Positions 50,749 to 60,543 of a stretch of DNA of 64,000 bases are shown here, in pieces; positions within the stretch are counted from its first letter, which is position 1; the number at the start of each line of letters is the position of its first letter. The stretch comes from Streptomyces albus subsp. albus (lineage in GTDB: Bacteria; Actinomycetota; Actinomycetes; Streptomycetales; Streptomycetaceae). Location: contig NZ_JODR01000016.1 in assembly GCF_000725885.1 (NCBI RefSeq), positions 307,942 through 371,941 on the forward strand, given 5' to 3'. The translations under genes and the position numbers were made by a program. The notes under the pieces are model-generated. The model worked only from the letters and a program-made list of their open reading frames with translations, was not told the DNA's origin and did not search any database.

Positions 50749-51153
50749 CGTCGTCTCCGTTCCTGCGTGCGTACCGGTGCCGTCCGGTGGGGCGGCACCT
50801 TTCTATCTTCCGTCGCCCGCCGGCGGGCGGAGCCCCCTTCGGGGGACCGGCCCGGTGAGGAGGTGCGCGGGTGTGGGACGTGTGCCCGGTGGCGGGGCGG
50901 GAGCCGCCCCGTGGGGCACCGGCGCTCCCGGGTGGCGTGCGGCGGCGGCCCGTGCGCCGGTGGCCCGGCCAGCGCCGGTCCCGCCCGGGGGCGCCGTACG
51001 GCGGGTCACGGGGGCGCCGCGGCGGGGCGTGCGCCCGTGGTGCGCCGGGCGGGGTGAGGGGCACAGGACCCCGCGCCCGGGGCGCGCCGCCCGTGCGACA
51101 CCTCACCCGGAACGGGGTCACCGGTGGGTGTCCGTACCTGAGAGAATGACCGC
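50749..51153. other. 405-bp divergent region, rocD/trpS
   Basis: No gene. A CGCCCGCCGGCGGGCG palindrome lies at about 50,816-50,831. The trpS leader shows no T-box consensus. Promoters were not resolved. Confidence 0.4.
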
Positions 51154-52167
51154 ATGGCCAATGATCGTCCTCGTGTGCTGTCCGGTATCCAGCCCACCGC
51201 CGGTTCGTTCCACCTCGGCAACTATCTCGGTGCCGTACGCCAGTGGGTGGCGCTCCAGGAGAGCCACGACGCCTTCTACATGGTCGTCGACCTGCACGCG
51301 ATGACGATCCCGAAGGACCCCGCCGAGCTGCGGCACAACTCGCGGATGGCCGCGGCCCAGCTGCTGGCCGCCGGGCTCGACCCGGAGCGCTGCACCCTCT
51401 TCCTCCAGAGCCACGTGCCCGAGCACACCCAGCTGAGCTGGATCGTGGAGTGCCTGACCGGTTTCGGTGAGGCGGCCCGGATGACGCAGTTCAAGGACAA
51501 GTCGGCCAAGCAGGGCACCGACCACACCAGCGTGGGCCTGTTCACGTACCCGGCGCTGATGGTGGCCGACATCCTCGTCTACCGCGCCCAGCAGGTCCCG
51601 GTGGGGGAGGACCAGCGCCAGCACCTGGAGCTGACCCGCACCATCGCGGAGCGTTTCAACAGCCGGTACGGCGAGACGTTCCCGGTGCCGGAGGCGTACA
51701 TCCTCAAGGAGACGGCGAAGATCTACGACCTCCAGGACCCGGCGGTCAAGATGAGCAAGTCGGCCTCCACGCCCAAGGGCATCATCGAGCTGCTGGACGA
51801 GCCGAAGGCCACCGCGAAGAAGATCAAGAGCGCGGTCACCGACACCGACACCGTCATCCGGTTCGACCGGGACAAGAAGCCCGGCATCAGCAACCTGCTG
51901 ACGATCTACGCGACGCTCACCGGCGCGGGGATCCAGGAGCTGGAGGACAAGTACGCGGGCAAGGGCTACGGTGCGCTCAAGACGGATCTTGCCGAGGTCG
52001 TCACCGAGTGGGTGACGCCGTTCCGCTCGCGGACGCACGAGTTCATGGACGACCCGGCGCAGCTGGACAAGATCCTGCTGGACGGCGCGGAGAAGGCCAG
52101 GTCGGTGGCGGCCGAGAACCTGCGGACCGTCTACGACAAGGTGGGCTTCGTGCCCGGCAGGCGGTGA
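51154..52167 (+). CDS. trpS: Tryptophanyl-tRNA synthetase
   Basis: 337 aa, full length for the bacterial enzyme. Class I signatures: the HIGH-type sequence starting at H20 ([10 protein letters not shown]) and KMSKS at 199-203. Other family motifs are [27 protein letters not shown] and FKDKSAK. Charges tRNA-Trp. Followed after 11 bp by a 2'-5' RNA ligase-like gene in the same operon. Confidence 0.97.
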   Translation: MANDRPRVLSGIQPTAGSFHLGNYLGAVRQWVALQESHDAFYMVVDLHAMTIPKDPAELRHNSRMAAAQLLAAGLDPERCTLFLQSHVPEHTQLSWIVECLTGFGEAARMTQFKDKSAKQGTDHTSVGLFTYPALMVADILVYRAQQVPVGEDQRQHLELTRTIAERFNSRYGETFPVPEAYILKETAKIYDLQDPAVKMSKSASTPKGIIELLDEPKATAKKIKSAVTDTDTVIRFDRDKKPGISNLLTIYATLTGAGIQELEDKYAGKGYGALKTDLAEVVTEWVTPFRSRTHEFMDDPAQLDKILLDGAEKARSVAAENLRTVYDKVGFVPGRR

Positions 52168-52178
52168 AGGGAGAACCT

Positions 52179-52832
52179 ATGGGCGCGGGAGCGACCGTCA
52201 CCCTCGGCGTTTCGCTCGCCGTCCCGGAGCCGTACGGCACGCTGCTCCAGGCACGGCGGGCGTCCTTCGGCGACGCCGCCGCCCATGGCATCCCCACGCA
52301 CATCACGCTGCTGCCGCCGACCGAGGTGCCCGCCTCGGCGCGGCCGGCGATCGAGGCCCATCTGGCGGGTGTCGCCCTCGCCGGGCGGGCCTTCCCGGTG
52401 CGGCTGTCGGGCACGGGCACGTTCCGGCCGCTGTCGCCGGTGGTGTTCGTGCAGGTCGCCGAGGGCGGCGCGGCCTGCGCGCGGCTCCAGGAGCGGGTGC
52501 GCGACCCGCAGGGCCCGCTGGCCCGCGAACTGCCGTTCCCGTACCACCCGCATGTGACGGTGGCGCACGGCATCCCGGAGCCGGCCATGGACCGGGCCTT
52601 CGAGGAACTGGCCGATTTCGAGTGCTCCTGGACGGCCGGCGGGTTCGCCCTCTACGAGCAGGGCGACGACGGGGTGTGGCAGCTCAAGCGGGAGTTCCCG
52701 TTCGCGACCGGCCCGCTGGGGCAGGGCGGGACGTACACCGAGAAGCCGCTGGCACCGCGGCTGCCGGCCACCCAGGCCTGCCGCCCGCCCCATGTGCGGC
52801 GCAGCGCGCTGTACCCGTCCGCGACGCTGTAG
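52179..52832 (+). CDS. 2'-5' RNA ligase family protein (2H phosphoesterase)
   Basis: 217 aa, ATG at 52179 after AAGGGAG. The two HxT motifs of the 2H superfamily are present: THITLLPPTE and HPHVTVAHG. They define an RNA phosphodiesterase/ligase active site. The C-terminal ~35 residues (RLPATQACRPPHVRRSALYP) are an unusual basic tail. A role in RNA processing next to trpS is suggestive only. A small UUCG-type hairpin follows the stop. Confidence 0.88.
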   Translation: MGAGATVTLGVSLAVPEPYGTLLQARRASFGDAAAHGIPTHITLLPPTEVPASARPAIEAHLAGVALAGRAFPVRLSGTGTFRPLSPVVFVQVAEGGAACARLQERVRDPQGPLARELPFPYHPHVTVAHGIPEPAMDRAFEELADFECSWTAGGFALYEQGDDGVWQLKREFPFATGPLGQGGTYTEKPLAPRLPATQACRPPHVRRSALYPSATL

Positions 52833-52833
52833 G

Positions 52834-52847
52834 CCGGCTTCGGCCGG
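52834..52847 (+). terminator. Small CCGGC-TTCG-GCCGG hairpin after the RNA ligase gene
   Basis: A 5-bp stem with a stable UUCG tetraloop, two bases after the stop. Weak terminator or 3'-end stabiliser. Confidence 0.4.
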
Positions 52848-52947
52848 ATGACGCGCGGCACGGCCCGGGCGCGCGCCGCCGGGCAGGACCTGGGCCGATT
52901 CGCCGCCGCGGTGGCTGGATGGCGCCGCGGCGGGGCACTGGGCAGAT

Positions 52948-53970
52948 GTGGAAAGACTGACGAAGCTGCCGTATGTGGGCCCGCTGCTGGCATGGGCGAC
53001 CACCACCCGCCTGTGGCGGATCTACGCACACCTCGACGCCCGTAAATGGACGCGGCTGGCTGCCGCGATCACCTTCACCAGTTTCCTGGCGCTCTTCCCG
53101 ATGATCGCGGTGGGTGCCGCGGTGGTCGCCTCGCTGCTGCCGGGCACCGAGACGCGGCGGCTCCAGCACACCCTCGCCGACCAGGTGCCCGGCATCTCGG
53201 ACCGGCTGGAGATCCAGTCCCTGGTGGACAACGCGGGCACCGTCGGCCTGGTGGCCGGCGGCGCGCTGCTGGTCACCGGCGCCCGCTGGGTGGGGGTGCT
53301 GCGGGAGAGCCTGCGCGCGGTGTGGGACCTGGCGGAGGACCCCGGAAACGTCGTCCTGCGCAAGGCCACCGACCTGGGCATCCTGCTGGGCCTCGGCCTG
53401 GTGGGGCTGGTCTCCTTCGGCGGGTCCGCGTTCGCGGTGACCGCCGTCACCTGGGCCGCCGAACAGCTCGGACTGGCCGAGGGCGGCGTGGGGACCGTGC
53501 TGCTGCGCACGGCCGGTTACGCCGCCGCCGTCGCCGCGGACTTCCTGCTGCTGTGGTACGTCCTCACCCTGCTGCCGCGGGTCCGCCCGCCGCGCCGGGC
53601 GACGCTGGCCGCCGCCCTCCAGGGGGCCGTGGGCTTCGAACTGCTGAAACTGCTGCTCGGCGGCTACCTGCAACAGGTAGCCGCCAAGAACGTCTACGGT
53701 GCGTTCGGTGTGCCCGTCGCACTGCTGCTGTGGATCAGCTTCATGACCAAGCTGCTGCTGTACTGCGCCGCCTGGACGGCCACGGCCCCCGTACCGGGCG
53801 CGGCCCCGGGGAGCGGGCAGCCCGTCCGGGACCTGGCCGAGGGCGGCGACGAGGCCGCCCCCGGCGCGGACCGCGTCAGTGCCGGCGACGCCGCGCCAGA
53901 TCGGGCAGCGGCCAGCGACGGTGCACCACGTACGCCACCAGACTCAGGACCACCAGGACGCCCGCGGTGA
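52948..53970 (+). CDS. YihY/virulence factor BrkB family membrane protein
   Basis: 340 aa from the GTG at 52948. Family motifs WTRLAAAITFTSFLALFPMI and GAFGVPVALLLWISFMTKLL, with about six membrane segments. The last ~65 residues are a polar Ala/Pro/Asp-rich tail. Once called RNase BN, now regarded as an inner-membrane protein of unknown function. The 3' end overlaps the convergent carboxypeptidase gene by 95 bp, within both proteins' variable C-termini. Confidence 0.88.
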   Translation: MERLTKLPYVGPLLAWATTTRLWRIYAHLDARKWTRLAAAITFTSFLALFPMIAVGAAVVASLLPGTETRRLQHTLADQVPGISDRLEIQSLVDNAGTVGLVAGGALLVTGARWVGVLRESLRAVWDLAEDPGNVVLRKATDLGILLGLGLVGLVSFGGSAFAVTAVTWAAEQLGLAEGGVGTVLLRTAGYAAAVAADFLLLWYVLTLLPRVRPPRRATLAAALQGAVGFELLKLLLGGYLQQVAAKNVYGAFGVPVALLLWISFMTKLLLYCAAWTATAPVPGAAPGSGQPVRDLAEGGDEAAPGADRVSAGDAAPDRAAASDGAPRTPPDSGPPGRPR

Positions 53971-55198
53971 TGCCCAGCGCCGTCCCCGCGCCGCCCGAGG
54001 GCTTGCTGTGGGCGTGTGCCGCCGCCCGGTCGGCGGAGCCGCCGGCCTCGCCGCCCTTGCCGTGCGGCGCGCCGCCGCCGTTGGCGGTGCTGCCGGGTGC
54101 CACCAGTTCGCCGACCGGCTCCACCTTGCCGCCGGCGGCGAAGCCCCAGTCCAGCAGCCTGGCGGCTTCCTTGTAGACGCCGTGCGCCTCCTGGCCGTCC
54201 GGGTGCATCACGGTGACCAGCAGGACCCGGTTGCCGCGCTGGGCGACGCCGGTGAAGGTGTTGCCCGCGTTCGTCGTCGACCCGTTCTTGACGCCCGCGA
54301 TGCCCGGGTACGGCTCGATGCCCACGTCACCGGTCAGCAGCCGGTTGGTGTTCTGGATCTGGAAGCTCTCCCGCTTGGTCTCGCCGTTCTTCTTCTTTTT
54401 CGTCTCGCCGGGGAACTTCGCGGTGGCGGTGGCGGCGTACTCGCGGAAGTCCTTGTTCTGCATCCCCGCGCGGGCGAACAGCGACAGGTCGTACGCCGAG
54501 GACAGCTGGCCCTTGCGGTCGTAGCCGTCGGGGCTGACCACCTTCGTGTCGTCGGCGTGCAGGATGCGGGCCCGCTCGTTCATCTCCTCGACGGTCTTGT
54601 CGACACCGCCGTTCATGGCCGCCAGCACGTGCACGGCGTCGTTGCCGGAGCGCAGGAAGACGCCGAGCCACAGGTCGTGGACCGTGTAGCTCTCGCCCTC
54701 CTTGACGCCGACGAGGCTGCTGCCCTCGCCGATGCCCTGCATGTCGGAGGGGACCACCTTGTGGGTGCGCTCCTTGGGCAGCTTGGGCAGCACCGTGTCG
54801 GCGAACAGCATCTTGAGGGTGCTGGCCGGAGGCAGCCGCCAGTGCGCGTTGTGCGAGGCGAGCACCTCGCCGGACTCGGCGTCGGTGACGATCCAGGAGC
54901 GGGCCGAGACCTTGGTGGGCAGCTTCGGGGCGCCCGGCTTGAGCTTCACCTGGGTACCGGGGCGGCCCAGCTGGGAGCCGCCGACCGTGGACATCCGGGC
55001 GGGCGGCCTGGGCTCCTTGGGGGCGCCCTTCGGGGCCTTGCCGTCGGCGTCGTCGGCGTGTGCGGGCAGGGCGGCCGGGACAGTCAGCAGCGAGAGCGCG
55101 AAGGCCGCGGAGGCGAGCAAGGTCGCACGGCGTGCGCGCGGGGCGCGGCCCTGGGCCGGGCGCGCGGCGCGGTCTGAATAATGCGAAGAGATGGGCAC
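53876..55198 (-). CDS. D-alanyl-D-alanine carboxypeptidase (penicillin-binding protein)
   Basis: 440 aa from a GTG at 55198; the ribosome site is poor, so the start is tentative. Signal segment (ATLLASAAFALSLLTVPAAL), a linker, then a peptidase S11 domain: SxxK in PASTLKMLF, SxN as LRSGNDAVHVL, and the third motif as GVKNGSTTNAGNTF (KNG in place of the usual KTG). A C-terminal hydrophobic helix (GITAGVLVVLSLVAYVVH) with a basic tail anchors it outside the membrane. Trims peptidoglycan pentapeptides. Confidence 0.9.
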   Translation of the reverse strand: MPISSHYSDRAARPAQGRAPRARRATLLASAAFALSLLTVPAALPAHADDADGKAPKGAPKEPRPPARMSTVGGSQLGRPGTQVKLKPGAPKLPTKVSARSWIVTDAESGEVLASHNAHWRLPPASTLKMLFADTVLPKLPKERTHKVVPSDMQGIGEGSSLVGVKEGESYTVHDLWLGVFLRSGNDAVHVLAAMNGGVDKTVEEMNERARILHADDTKVVSPDGYDRKGQLSSAYDLSLFARAGMQNKDFREYAATATAKFPGETKKKKNGETKRESFQIQNTNRLLTGDVGIEPYPGIAGVKNGSTTNAGNTFTGVAQRGNRVLLVTVMHPDGQEAHGVYKEAARLLDWGFAAGGKVEPVGELVAPGSTANGGGAPHGKGGEAGGSADRAAAHAHSKPSGGAGTALGITAGVLVVLSLVAYVVHRRWPLPDLARRRRH

Positions 55199-55394
55199 CC
55201 TGTGAACGTACAGGGACAACCGGGGAATGTGGACGCCGAGCCCCTGCACGGGGGTGCGCGGATAGCCCGACCCGACCAGTCCGGTACGCCAACAGGAGGC
55301 CCCCGGCGAAGCCGGCGGGGCGGCCGGGACGAGCCCGGCCGGGGCGGGGGAGGGCCCTGGGGACCCACACGGCACGGCGGTCATACTGAACACC

Positions 55395-55697
55395 ATGCAC
55401 GACACCTCCACGGCACCCCCCGCCACGGGTGCCGAGCGCGCCCCGCGGCGGCCGGGACTGGTGCTGTCCCGGCGCGTCTCCTGGTTCCTGCTGGCCTTCG
55501 GCGTGTGGTCCTGGTTCGTCTGGATCACCTTCGTGAAGAACCTGTGGAAGGACAGCAGCGGGCTGGCGTTCGACGACGCCGGCGATCCGACCGGTTATTT
55601 TTGGATCCATCTGCTGCTGGCGATCACCTCCTTCCTGCTGGGAACGGCGATCGGCCTCATCGGCCTCAGAGGGCTGCGGGCGGCCCGGCGCGGCTGA
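55395..55697 (+). CDS. 100-aa two-TM membrane protein
   Basis: Small protein with a basic N-terminal tail and two membrane segments (VSWFLLAFGVWSWFVWITFV and HLLLAITSFLLGTAIGLIGL). Divergent from the carboxypeptidase and followed by a metallophosphoesterase 53 bp later. The same neighbours occur in other Streptomyces as I recall. Function unknown. Confidence 0.8.
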   Translation: MHDTSTAPPATGAERAPRRPGLVLSRRVSWFLLAFGVWSWFVWITFVKNLWKDSSGLAFDDAGDPTGYFWIHLLLAITSFLLGTAIGLIGLRGLRAARRG

Positions 55698-55750
55698 GCC
55701 ATCGGCGCGGGACGGAGCGCCGGCGGGGAGAACGAGGGGGAGGGTGGGCC

Positions 55751-57232
55751 GTGACGTCCGCTGTTGTCGTACTGGTCGCGCTGGCCGTGCTGGGCCTGCT
55801 GGCGGGCGCGCACCTCTATCTGTGGCGGCGCTTCGTCCGCGATGTGACCGCACCCGGCAGCCCGTGGCGCCGCGTGGGTGCGGTCGCGGCGGTCGTGCTG
55901 CCGCTCACCTCCGTCGGCGCCCTGGTCGCGGGCCGCTCCGGCGTCCCGTTCGCCGTGGAACAGGCACTGGCCTGGCCGGGGTACCTGTGGCTGGCCTGCC
56001 TGCTGTATCTGCTGCTGGCGCTGCTGGCCGGGGAACTGGTGCGGTGGGTGGCGGCCCGCACCCCGTGGGGCGTCCGGCGGCGCACGGCGACGGCCACCGG
56101 GCCCGCGCCGCAGCCCCCCGCACCGGCCGAGGCGGCCCCCGTCGGCGCGGCCACCGGCACCACTGACGCCGCCGGCACTGTCGGCACCGCTGACGCCGCT
56201 GGTACCGCCGGCACTGTCACCGCCGCCGTCACGGGTGGCGGAACCCCGGACGGCGCGACCGCAGCAGCCCCGAGCCCCACCGACGCCGCCCCGCACGGCA
56301 CGGACCGGGCGGCGGACCGCGATCCGGAAGCGACGGCAGGCCCCCGCACGGGCTCCGCGCCGCAGCCCGAGGGGGCCGGCTCCCTCACCGTCCCGCTCTC
56401 GGCGCCCCTGCCCGGCCGCCGCGTCTTCCTCGCCCGCACCCTCGCCGTCACGGCCGCGACCGTGGGACTCGGCACCACCGCCGCGGGGGCCTGGAGCGTG
56501 CTGAACGGGCCGACGCTCAAGAAGCTGACCGTGCCGCTCGCCAAGCTGGGCAGACGCGCCCACGGGTACCGGATCGCGGTCGTCAGCGACATCCACCTCG
56601 GCCCCACCCTGGGCCGGGCCCACACCCGGCGGATCGTCGAGACGATCAACCGCACCCAGCCGGACCTGATCACCATCGTGGGCGACCTGGCGGACGGCAC
56701 CGTCGCCGATCTCGGGCCGGCCGCCGAGCCGCTGCGCGAGCTGCGCTCCCGGCACGGCGCCTACTTCGTGACCGGCAACCACGAGTACTTCGGCGACGCC
56801 CACGCCTGGCTCGACCACCTGCGCGAGCTGGGCGTCCACCCGCTGGAGAACGCCCGGCGCGAGCTGCCCGGCTTCGACCTGGCCGGCGTCAACGACATCC
56901 AGGGCGAGGACCAGGGCGAGGGCCCCGACTACGCCAAGGCGCTCGGCGACCGGGACACGGCGCGCCCCGTCGTGCTGATGGCCCACCAGCCGGTGATGGT
57001 CCACGAGGCCGTCGAACACGGCGTGGACCTCCAGCTGTCCGGCCACACCCACGGCGGCCAGCTGTGGCCGGGCCCCTACCTGGCGGCACTGGCCAACCCC
57101 ACGGTCGCCGGCCTGGACCGCTACGGCGACACCCAGCTCTACGTCACCCGGGGCGCGGGCGCCTGGGGCCCGCCGGTGCGGGTCGGCGCGGAGTCGGACA
57201 TCACCGTGGTGACCCTGGCGAGCGGCGACTAG
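55751..57232 (+). CDS. Membrane-anchored metallophosphoesterase
   Basis: 493 aa from the GTG at 55751, after a G-rich ribosome site (GGGGGAGGGTGG). Four hydrophobic segments in the first ~105 residues, an Ala/Thr/Gly-rich linker (~115-220), one more hydrophobic segment, then a calcineurin-like domain with all metal motifs: SDIHLGP, GDLADG, GNHEYFGD, MAHQPVM and SGHTHGGQLWPG. The C-terminal catalytic domain probably faces the outside. Related YkuE-type enzymes hydrolyse lipid or nucleotide phosphoesters. Confidence 0.9.
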   Translation: MTSAVVVLVALAVLGLLAGAHLYLWRRFVRDVTAPGSPWRRVGAVAAVVLPLTSVGALVAGRSGVPFAVEQALAWPGYLWLACLLYLLLALLAGELVRWVAARTPWGVRRRTATATGPAPQPPAPAEAAPVGAATGTTDAAGTVGTADAAGTAGTVTAAVTGGGTPDGATAAAPSPTDAAPHGTDRAADRDPEATAGPRTGSAPQPEGAGSLTVPLSAPLPGRRVFLARTLAVTAATVGLGTTAAGAWSVLNGPTLKKLTVPLAKLGRRAHGYRIAVVSDIHLGPTLGRAHTRRIVETINRTQPDLITIVGDLADGTVADLGPAAEPLRELRSRHGAYFVTGNHEYFGDAHAWLDHLRELGVHPLENARRELPGFDLAGVNDIQGEDQGEGPDYAKALGDRDTARPVVLMAHQPVMVHEAVEHGVDLQLSGHTHGGQLWPGPYLAALANPTVAGLDRYGDTQLYVTRGAGAWGPPVRVGAESDITVVTLASGD

Positions 57233-58053
57233 GGACCTCCTCCGGAGCACCTCGCCGGCCGATCGAGCAACACGGGCCTGGGGGGGCCGGGCCGATGCGG
57301 GCCGTCCGAGCGCGGATGATCCGGCACCGACGGTTCGGTCTTCGACCATGGGCGTCAGCCAGCGAAACCGTCAGCAAACGATCAGACGAGCGGCGGCAAA
57401 CGGGCCGGGGGCTGCCGCTGCGTCCCGTCGCTGTTGCCGGACCTCGACGGACGTCCCGGCATCGCCGGCTCCCAGCGGCGCCGGGACGGGCTGGGAGCAC
57501 GGTGCACACTCGTCCGCAGGTCCATGAAGGCACACAGGGCCGTAAGGGACGATGCGACCGCGAAGGCCCGGACGGTTCACCGCACCGGCAGCAGGCGATC
57601 CCTCTTCCCCCGGCTTTTTCCGGCGGCTATTTCCGTCACGGGAAACGGGCGCAATACGGGCACCGAATCGCGGAGAACGGGCAATGCGCCTGTTCATGCG
57701 AGATTTCGGTGGGGGTGTATCCGCAGTGGCGCGACGGTGAAAAGCCGACAGTTTCCGGAGGTTCGTCGGCATTTTTTCAGCAAGTCCCGAGCTGTCCTCC
57801 AGAGGGTGTCAGACGGTCTTTGCATGCCTCAAACACGGCTGTTGAGCGTGCGTTGACTGTGTGCTTGACTGCGCATGCGTCGAAGGCGATTTCCGCAGGT
57901 GTCGTCCGTCGCCGGTCGATTCCTGCCGGGCAGCCACCTGCCCGGTGGTTTCCCGGTCACCCACCCGGCGAGGCGCACTATTCGGTGCCGCAGCCGGGCG
58001 ATCGGTGAAATCGCGAATGGAATCGTGACGAAAAATCCAGAACTGGAGAAAGA
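57233..58053. other. 821-bp region without a recognisable gene
   Basis: Open frames here lack family features and ribosome sites. From 57,600 to 57,800 the sequence is less GC-rich. A direct repeat (GTTGACTG, then CTTGACTG) lies at about 57,851-57,870. The last ~150 bp should hold the promoter and leader of the small secreted protein at 58054. Confidence 0.5.
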
Positions 58054-58302
58054 ATGCGCACGATGAAGCGTAGGGCTGCGATCACCGCGGCTGGTCTGGC
58101 GGCGGCCGTGGGCGTCTCCGTGCTCGGTGCCGGTGCGGCATCGGCCGCGTCGGGCGGCTTCACGCCCCGGCAGGGCGTGATGGGCGATGGCAGCTACCGC
58201 GCCTGTCTCGAATACGGCAACACGATGGCGCAGATGGGTGCGCTGCGGGGCTTCACCTGCACGCCGCAGGCCGACGGCAGGTACTACTTCCGCTGGTACT
58301 GA
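58054..58302 (+). CDS. Small secreted protein
   Basis: 82 aa with the Sec signal MRTMKRRAAITAAGLAAAVG, cleavage after ASA-A near residue 32. The mature ~50 residues contain two cysteines (RACLEYGNTM, GFTCTPQADG) that could form one disulfide, and end in an aromatic YYFRWY. No family name known to me. The start of a second protein with a very similar signal peptide is at 63851. Confidence 0.75.
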   Translation: MRTMKRRAAITAAGLAAAVGVSVLGAGAASAASGGFTPRQGVMGDGSYRACLEYGNTMAQMGALRGFTCTPQADGRYYFRWY

Positions 58303-58699
58303 TCGATTTCCCTCCCCGGGAGCCCTGACGCGGACGTCGCCGGGGCCTCGTAGGGCAGGGTGAGCTCCGGGCCCGCCCGGGCAACGGCTGATGCGATGAC
58401 AGGTCGGTCGCCGTGCCCGGGCGGGCCCTTGTGCTGTGCCCGGCCGGATGCGTGCGGGCCAGCTCTGTCGCGGAACGCGCTGGTCGTCGCCGCTCAAGGG
58501 TGCGATCGGCGCACTTGCTCCATGGCGCTCGGCCGGATCACCGTGTCCGGCGGCGACCGTGCGACGCCGCGTCCACTCCGCTACGTCCAGCGGCTGACGA
58601 CTGCCCTTCCGCCGGACACGTCCAGCCGCGCAGGAGCCCGCGCGGGGATGGGGGCTGGGCTCTCCGGTGCGACCGGATCGTCAGGTGCCCCCATCCTGG
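58303..58699. other. 397-bp region after the secreted gene
   Basis: Contains the terminator at 58369-58428; otherwise no gene is seen between the convergent secreted-protein and XRE genes. Confidence 0.45.
58369..58428. terminator. 15-bp inverted repeat with 30-nt loop
   Basis: GGGCCCGCCCGGGCA (58369-58383) pairs perfectly with TGCCCGGGCGGGCCC (58414-58428). Probably terminates the secreted-protein transcript. Confidence 0.7.
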
Positions 58700-60067
58700 C
58701 TATGCGAGGGCACCGACGCGGTGAGCGAACGCCCGCACGCCGGGGAGGGTGCGGTCGTGCCGCATCAGGTCGGCGGCCATGGTTCGGACCGAGCCGCGGC
58801 GTACCTCCTGCGGCGCTGCTTGCTCGGCGGCCAGAAGTGCCCGGTAGCAGCGGTCGGGCTTGCCCCATTGGCCGAAGGCACGGGCGACGTCGATCCAGTA
58901 CCGGCCCTGGCGTTCGGTGGTGGGGAGGGCGGCGGGATCGATGCGGCGTGCGTGTGCGATGGCTTGGCCGGCGTCGCCGAGCAGGTGGCTGATCGAGACC
59001 TGGTGCAGGAGAACCTGGCTGGGGCCGAAGACGGTGCCGCGTAGCAGTGCGTCGTGGCCGAGTTGCCCGGCGGTGGCTTCGGCTTCGGCGATGAGGGCGT
59101 GTGCGGTGTGCCGGTCGCCTTGTTTCGCTGCGGTGTAGGCGGCGGTGGCGTACAGGTTGCCCTGGACGGAGAGCCGTTCGGTGACGTCACAGGTGCGGTC
59201 GGCGGTCAGTTGCCGGGCGGCGGTGACGGCGACGTCGGTGGCGCGTGAGTGGTGTCCCTGGCGGCGCCAGGCGGAGGAGACCATGCGGTGGGCTTCGGCA
59301 ACGGTGAGGGCGTCTGCGCCGCTGAGGGCCGCAGTGAGGGCGCGGTCGGCGGTGACGGCGGCCAGGCCGTCTTCACCGAGCTTGATGCAAAGCCGGGTTG
59401 CGGTGGTGTAGAGCTCGGCGACTGCGGTCGCCGCCTGCTCCGGGTGCCCGTGGGCGCCGAGGGCCTGGGCGAGGGCGATCCGGGCCGGGAGCGCGCGGGC
59501 GAGGGTGTCGTAACGGCAGGCGCTGAAGTCGCCTCGGGAGGCGCTTACCGCTGCTGTGACGGCCGACGGTGTGGGATCCGGGATGGGGTGGACGTGCTGC
59601 CGGTGGAGCAGAAGGTCTTCCAGGCCGGACAGGCTCGGCTGTGCCGGGGCATGGGCGGCGGCCGGCGGCCCGAGGACCGTGCTGGTGGTGGCTCCGGCCA
59701 GTCCTGCCAGGAGCTTTCGGCGTCGCACCGCGTCGTCTCCCTCTTCGCCGAACAGGGTGTGCCTACCCACCCTAGTGTCGTCGGTTCGCTCAAAGGCGGC
59801 TCGCTGCTGTCGCGGCGCGAGGCCGAGCAAGTGCGGAGGGATGTCGAGGCAGGCTGCGAGCTTCTGGAGCAGCAGCACGTCTCGCATGGGTTGTTTGCCG
59901 CGTTCCATCCGGGACAGGGAGGCTGCGGTATAGCCGACCTGCTCGCCCAGTTCGGCGAGCGTGACGTCGGCCGCGCGGCGGGCCAACCGGACGATCGCCC
60001 CGGCATTGCGGCGGGCGAGCGCGTCACGCATGGCCGCTGAACGCCAGAGCGGATGGGTGTTGTCCAC
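58700..60067 (-). CDS. XRE regulator with TPR-like C-terminus
   Basis: 455 aa, ATG at 60067. N-terminal XRE domain (RLARRAADVTLAELGEQVGY, ASLSRMERGKQPM), a short linker with a hydrophobic stretch (LLAGLAGATTSTVLGPPAAA), then helical TPR-like repeats (ALGAHGHPEQAATAVAELYT, AYTAAKQGDRHTAHALIAEA). This architecture is common among Streptomyces regulators that respond to peptides or nutrient state. Divergent from the small gene and sugar genes, so probably their regulator. Confidence 0.85.
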   Translation of the reverse strand: MDNTHPLWRSAAMRDALARRNAGAIVRLARRAADVTLAELGEQVGYTAASLSRMERGKQPMRDVLLLQKLAACLDIPPHLLGLAPRQQRAAFERTDDTRVGRHTLFGEEGDDAVRRRKLLAGLAGATTSTVLGPPAAAHAPAQPSLSGLEDLLLHRQHVHPIPDPTPSAVTAAVSASRGDFSACRYDTLARALPARIALAQALGAHGHPEQAATAVAELYTTATRLCIKLGEDGLAAVTADRALTAALSGADALTVAEAHRMVSSAWRRQGHHSRATDVAVTAARQLTADRTCDVTERLSVQGNLYATAAYTAAKQGDRHTAHALIAEAEATAGQLGHDALLRGTVFGPSQVLLHQVSISHLLGDAGQAIAHARRIDPAALPTTERQGRYWIDVARAFGQWGKPDRCYRALLAAEQAAPQEVRRGSVRTMAADLMRHDRTLPGVRAFAHRVGALA

Positions 60068-60263
60068 GGCTCACCTCCTGCTGGGCTCATTGTCCCCGTC
60101 AAACGCCCTTGCAGTACGCGGAGTTGCAATCCGTTTACGCCCCCTGCAAACCGTGTGCGCGCCGAGAGGCTGACCCTCCCATCGCCGGGCGGGCTGCGGT
60201 GTTCTCGTGACCACGACGGCGCGCAACGGAGCGGGCCGCAACCGACCCCGGGAGGAGAGCGAG

Positions 60264-60506
60264 ATGAAGGAGACCCGAGCAGCCCGAGGTGTATGGGCAT
60301 CGGTCACGCACGCGACGCCACTGAAGCAGGACGCGACGTACGACCACCGTGCCCAGCAAGCCGTCCTGGCCATCGAGGTTCACCACACCGACGGCCGGAC
60401 CGTTCATTCGGTGCTGGTCCTGACCCCGAACCAGGTGGAGCTGTACGCGATCCAGCTCGAGCAGATCATCGCCAAGCGCGAGCAGGCCCGCCAGACCGGC
60501 CGGTGA
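60264..60506 (+). CDS. 80-aa hypothetical protein
   Basis: The ATG at 60264 follows GGAGGAG; a GTG at 60207 in the same frame has no such site. The sequence begins MKETRAARGVWASVTHATPL and includes a beta-rich part (AVLAIEVHHTDGRTVHSVLV) followed by a helix (QVELYAIQLEQIIAKREQAR). No family recognised. It precedes the epimerase gene by 37 bp, likely in the same operon. Confidence 0.65.
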   Translation: MKETRAARGVWASVTHATPLKQDATYDHRAQQAVLAIEVHHTDGRTVHSVLVLTPNQVELYAIQLEQIIAKREQARQTGR

Positions 60507-60543
60507 CACCGCACATTTCGCCATGACACGACATGGAGGCACC

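Noticed and set aside
50749..51153. T-box leader for trpS
   Set aside because: No T-box consensus or specifier arrangement is apparent, and trpS is not usually T-box controlled in Streptomyces.
57434..57856. 140-codon frame before the secreted protein gene
   Set aside because: No ribosome site, no recognisable domain, and it overlaps the presumed leader and promoter.
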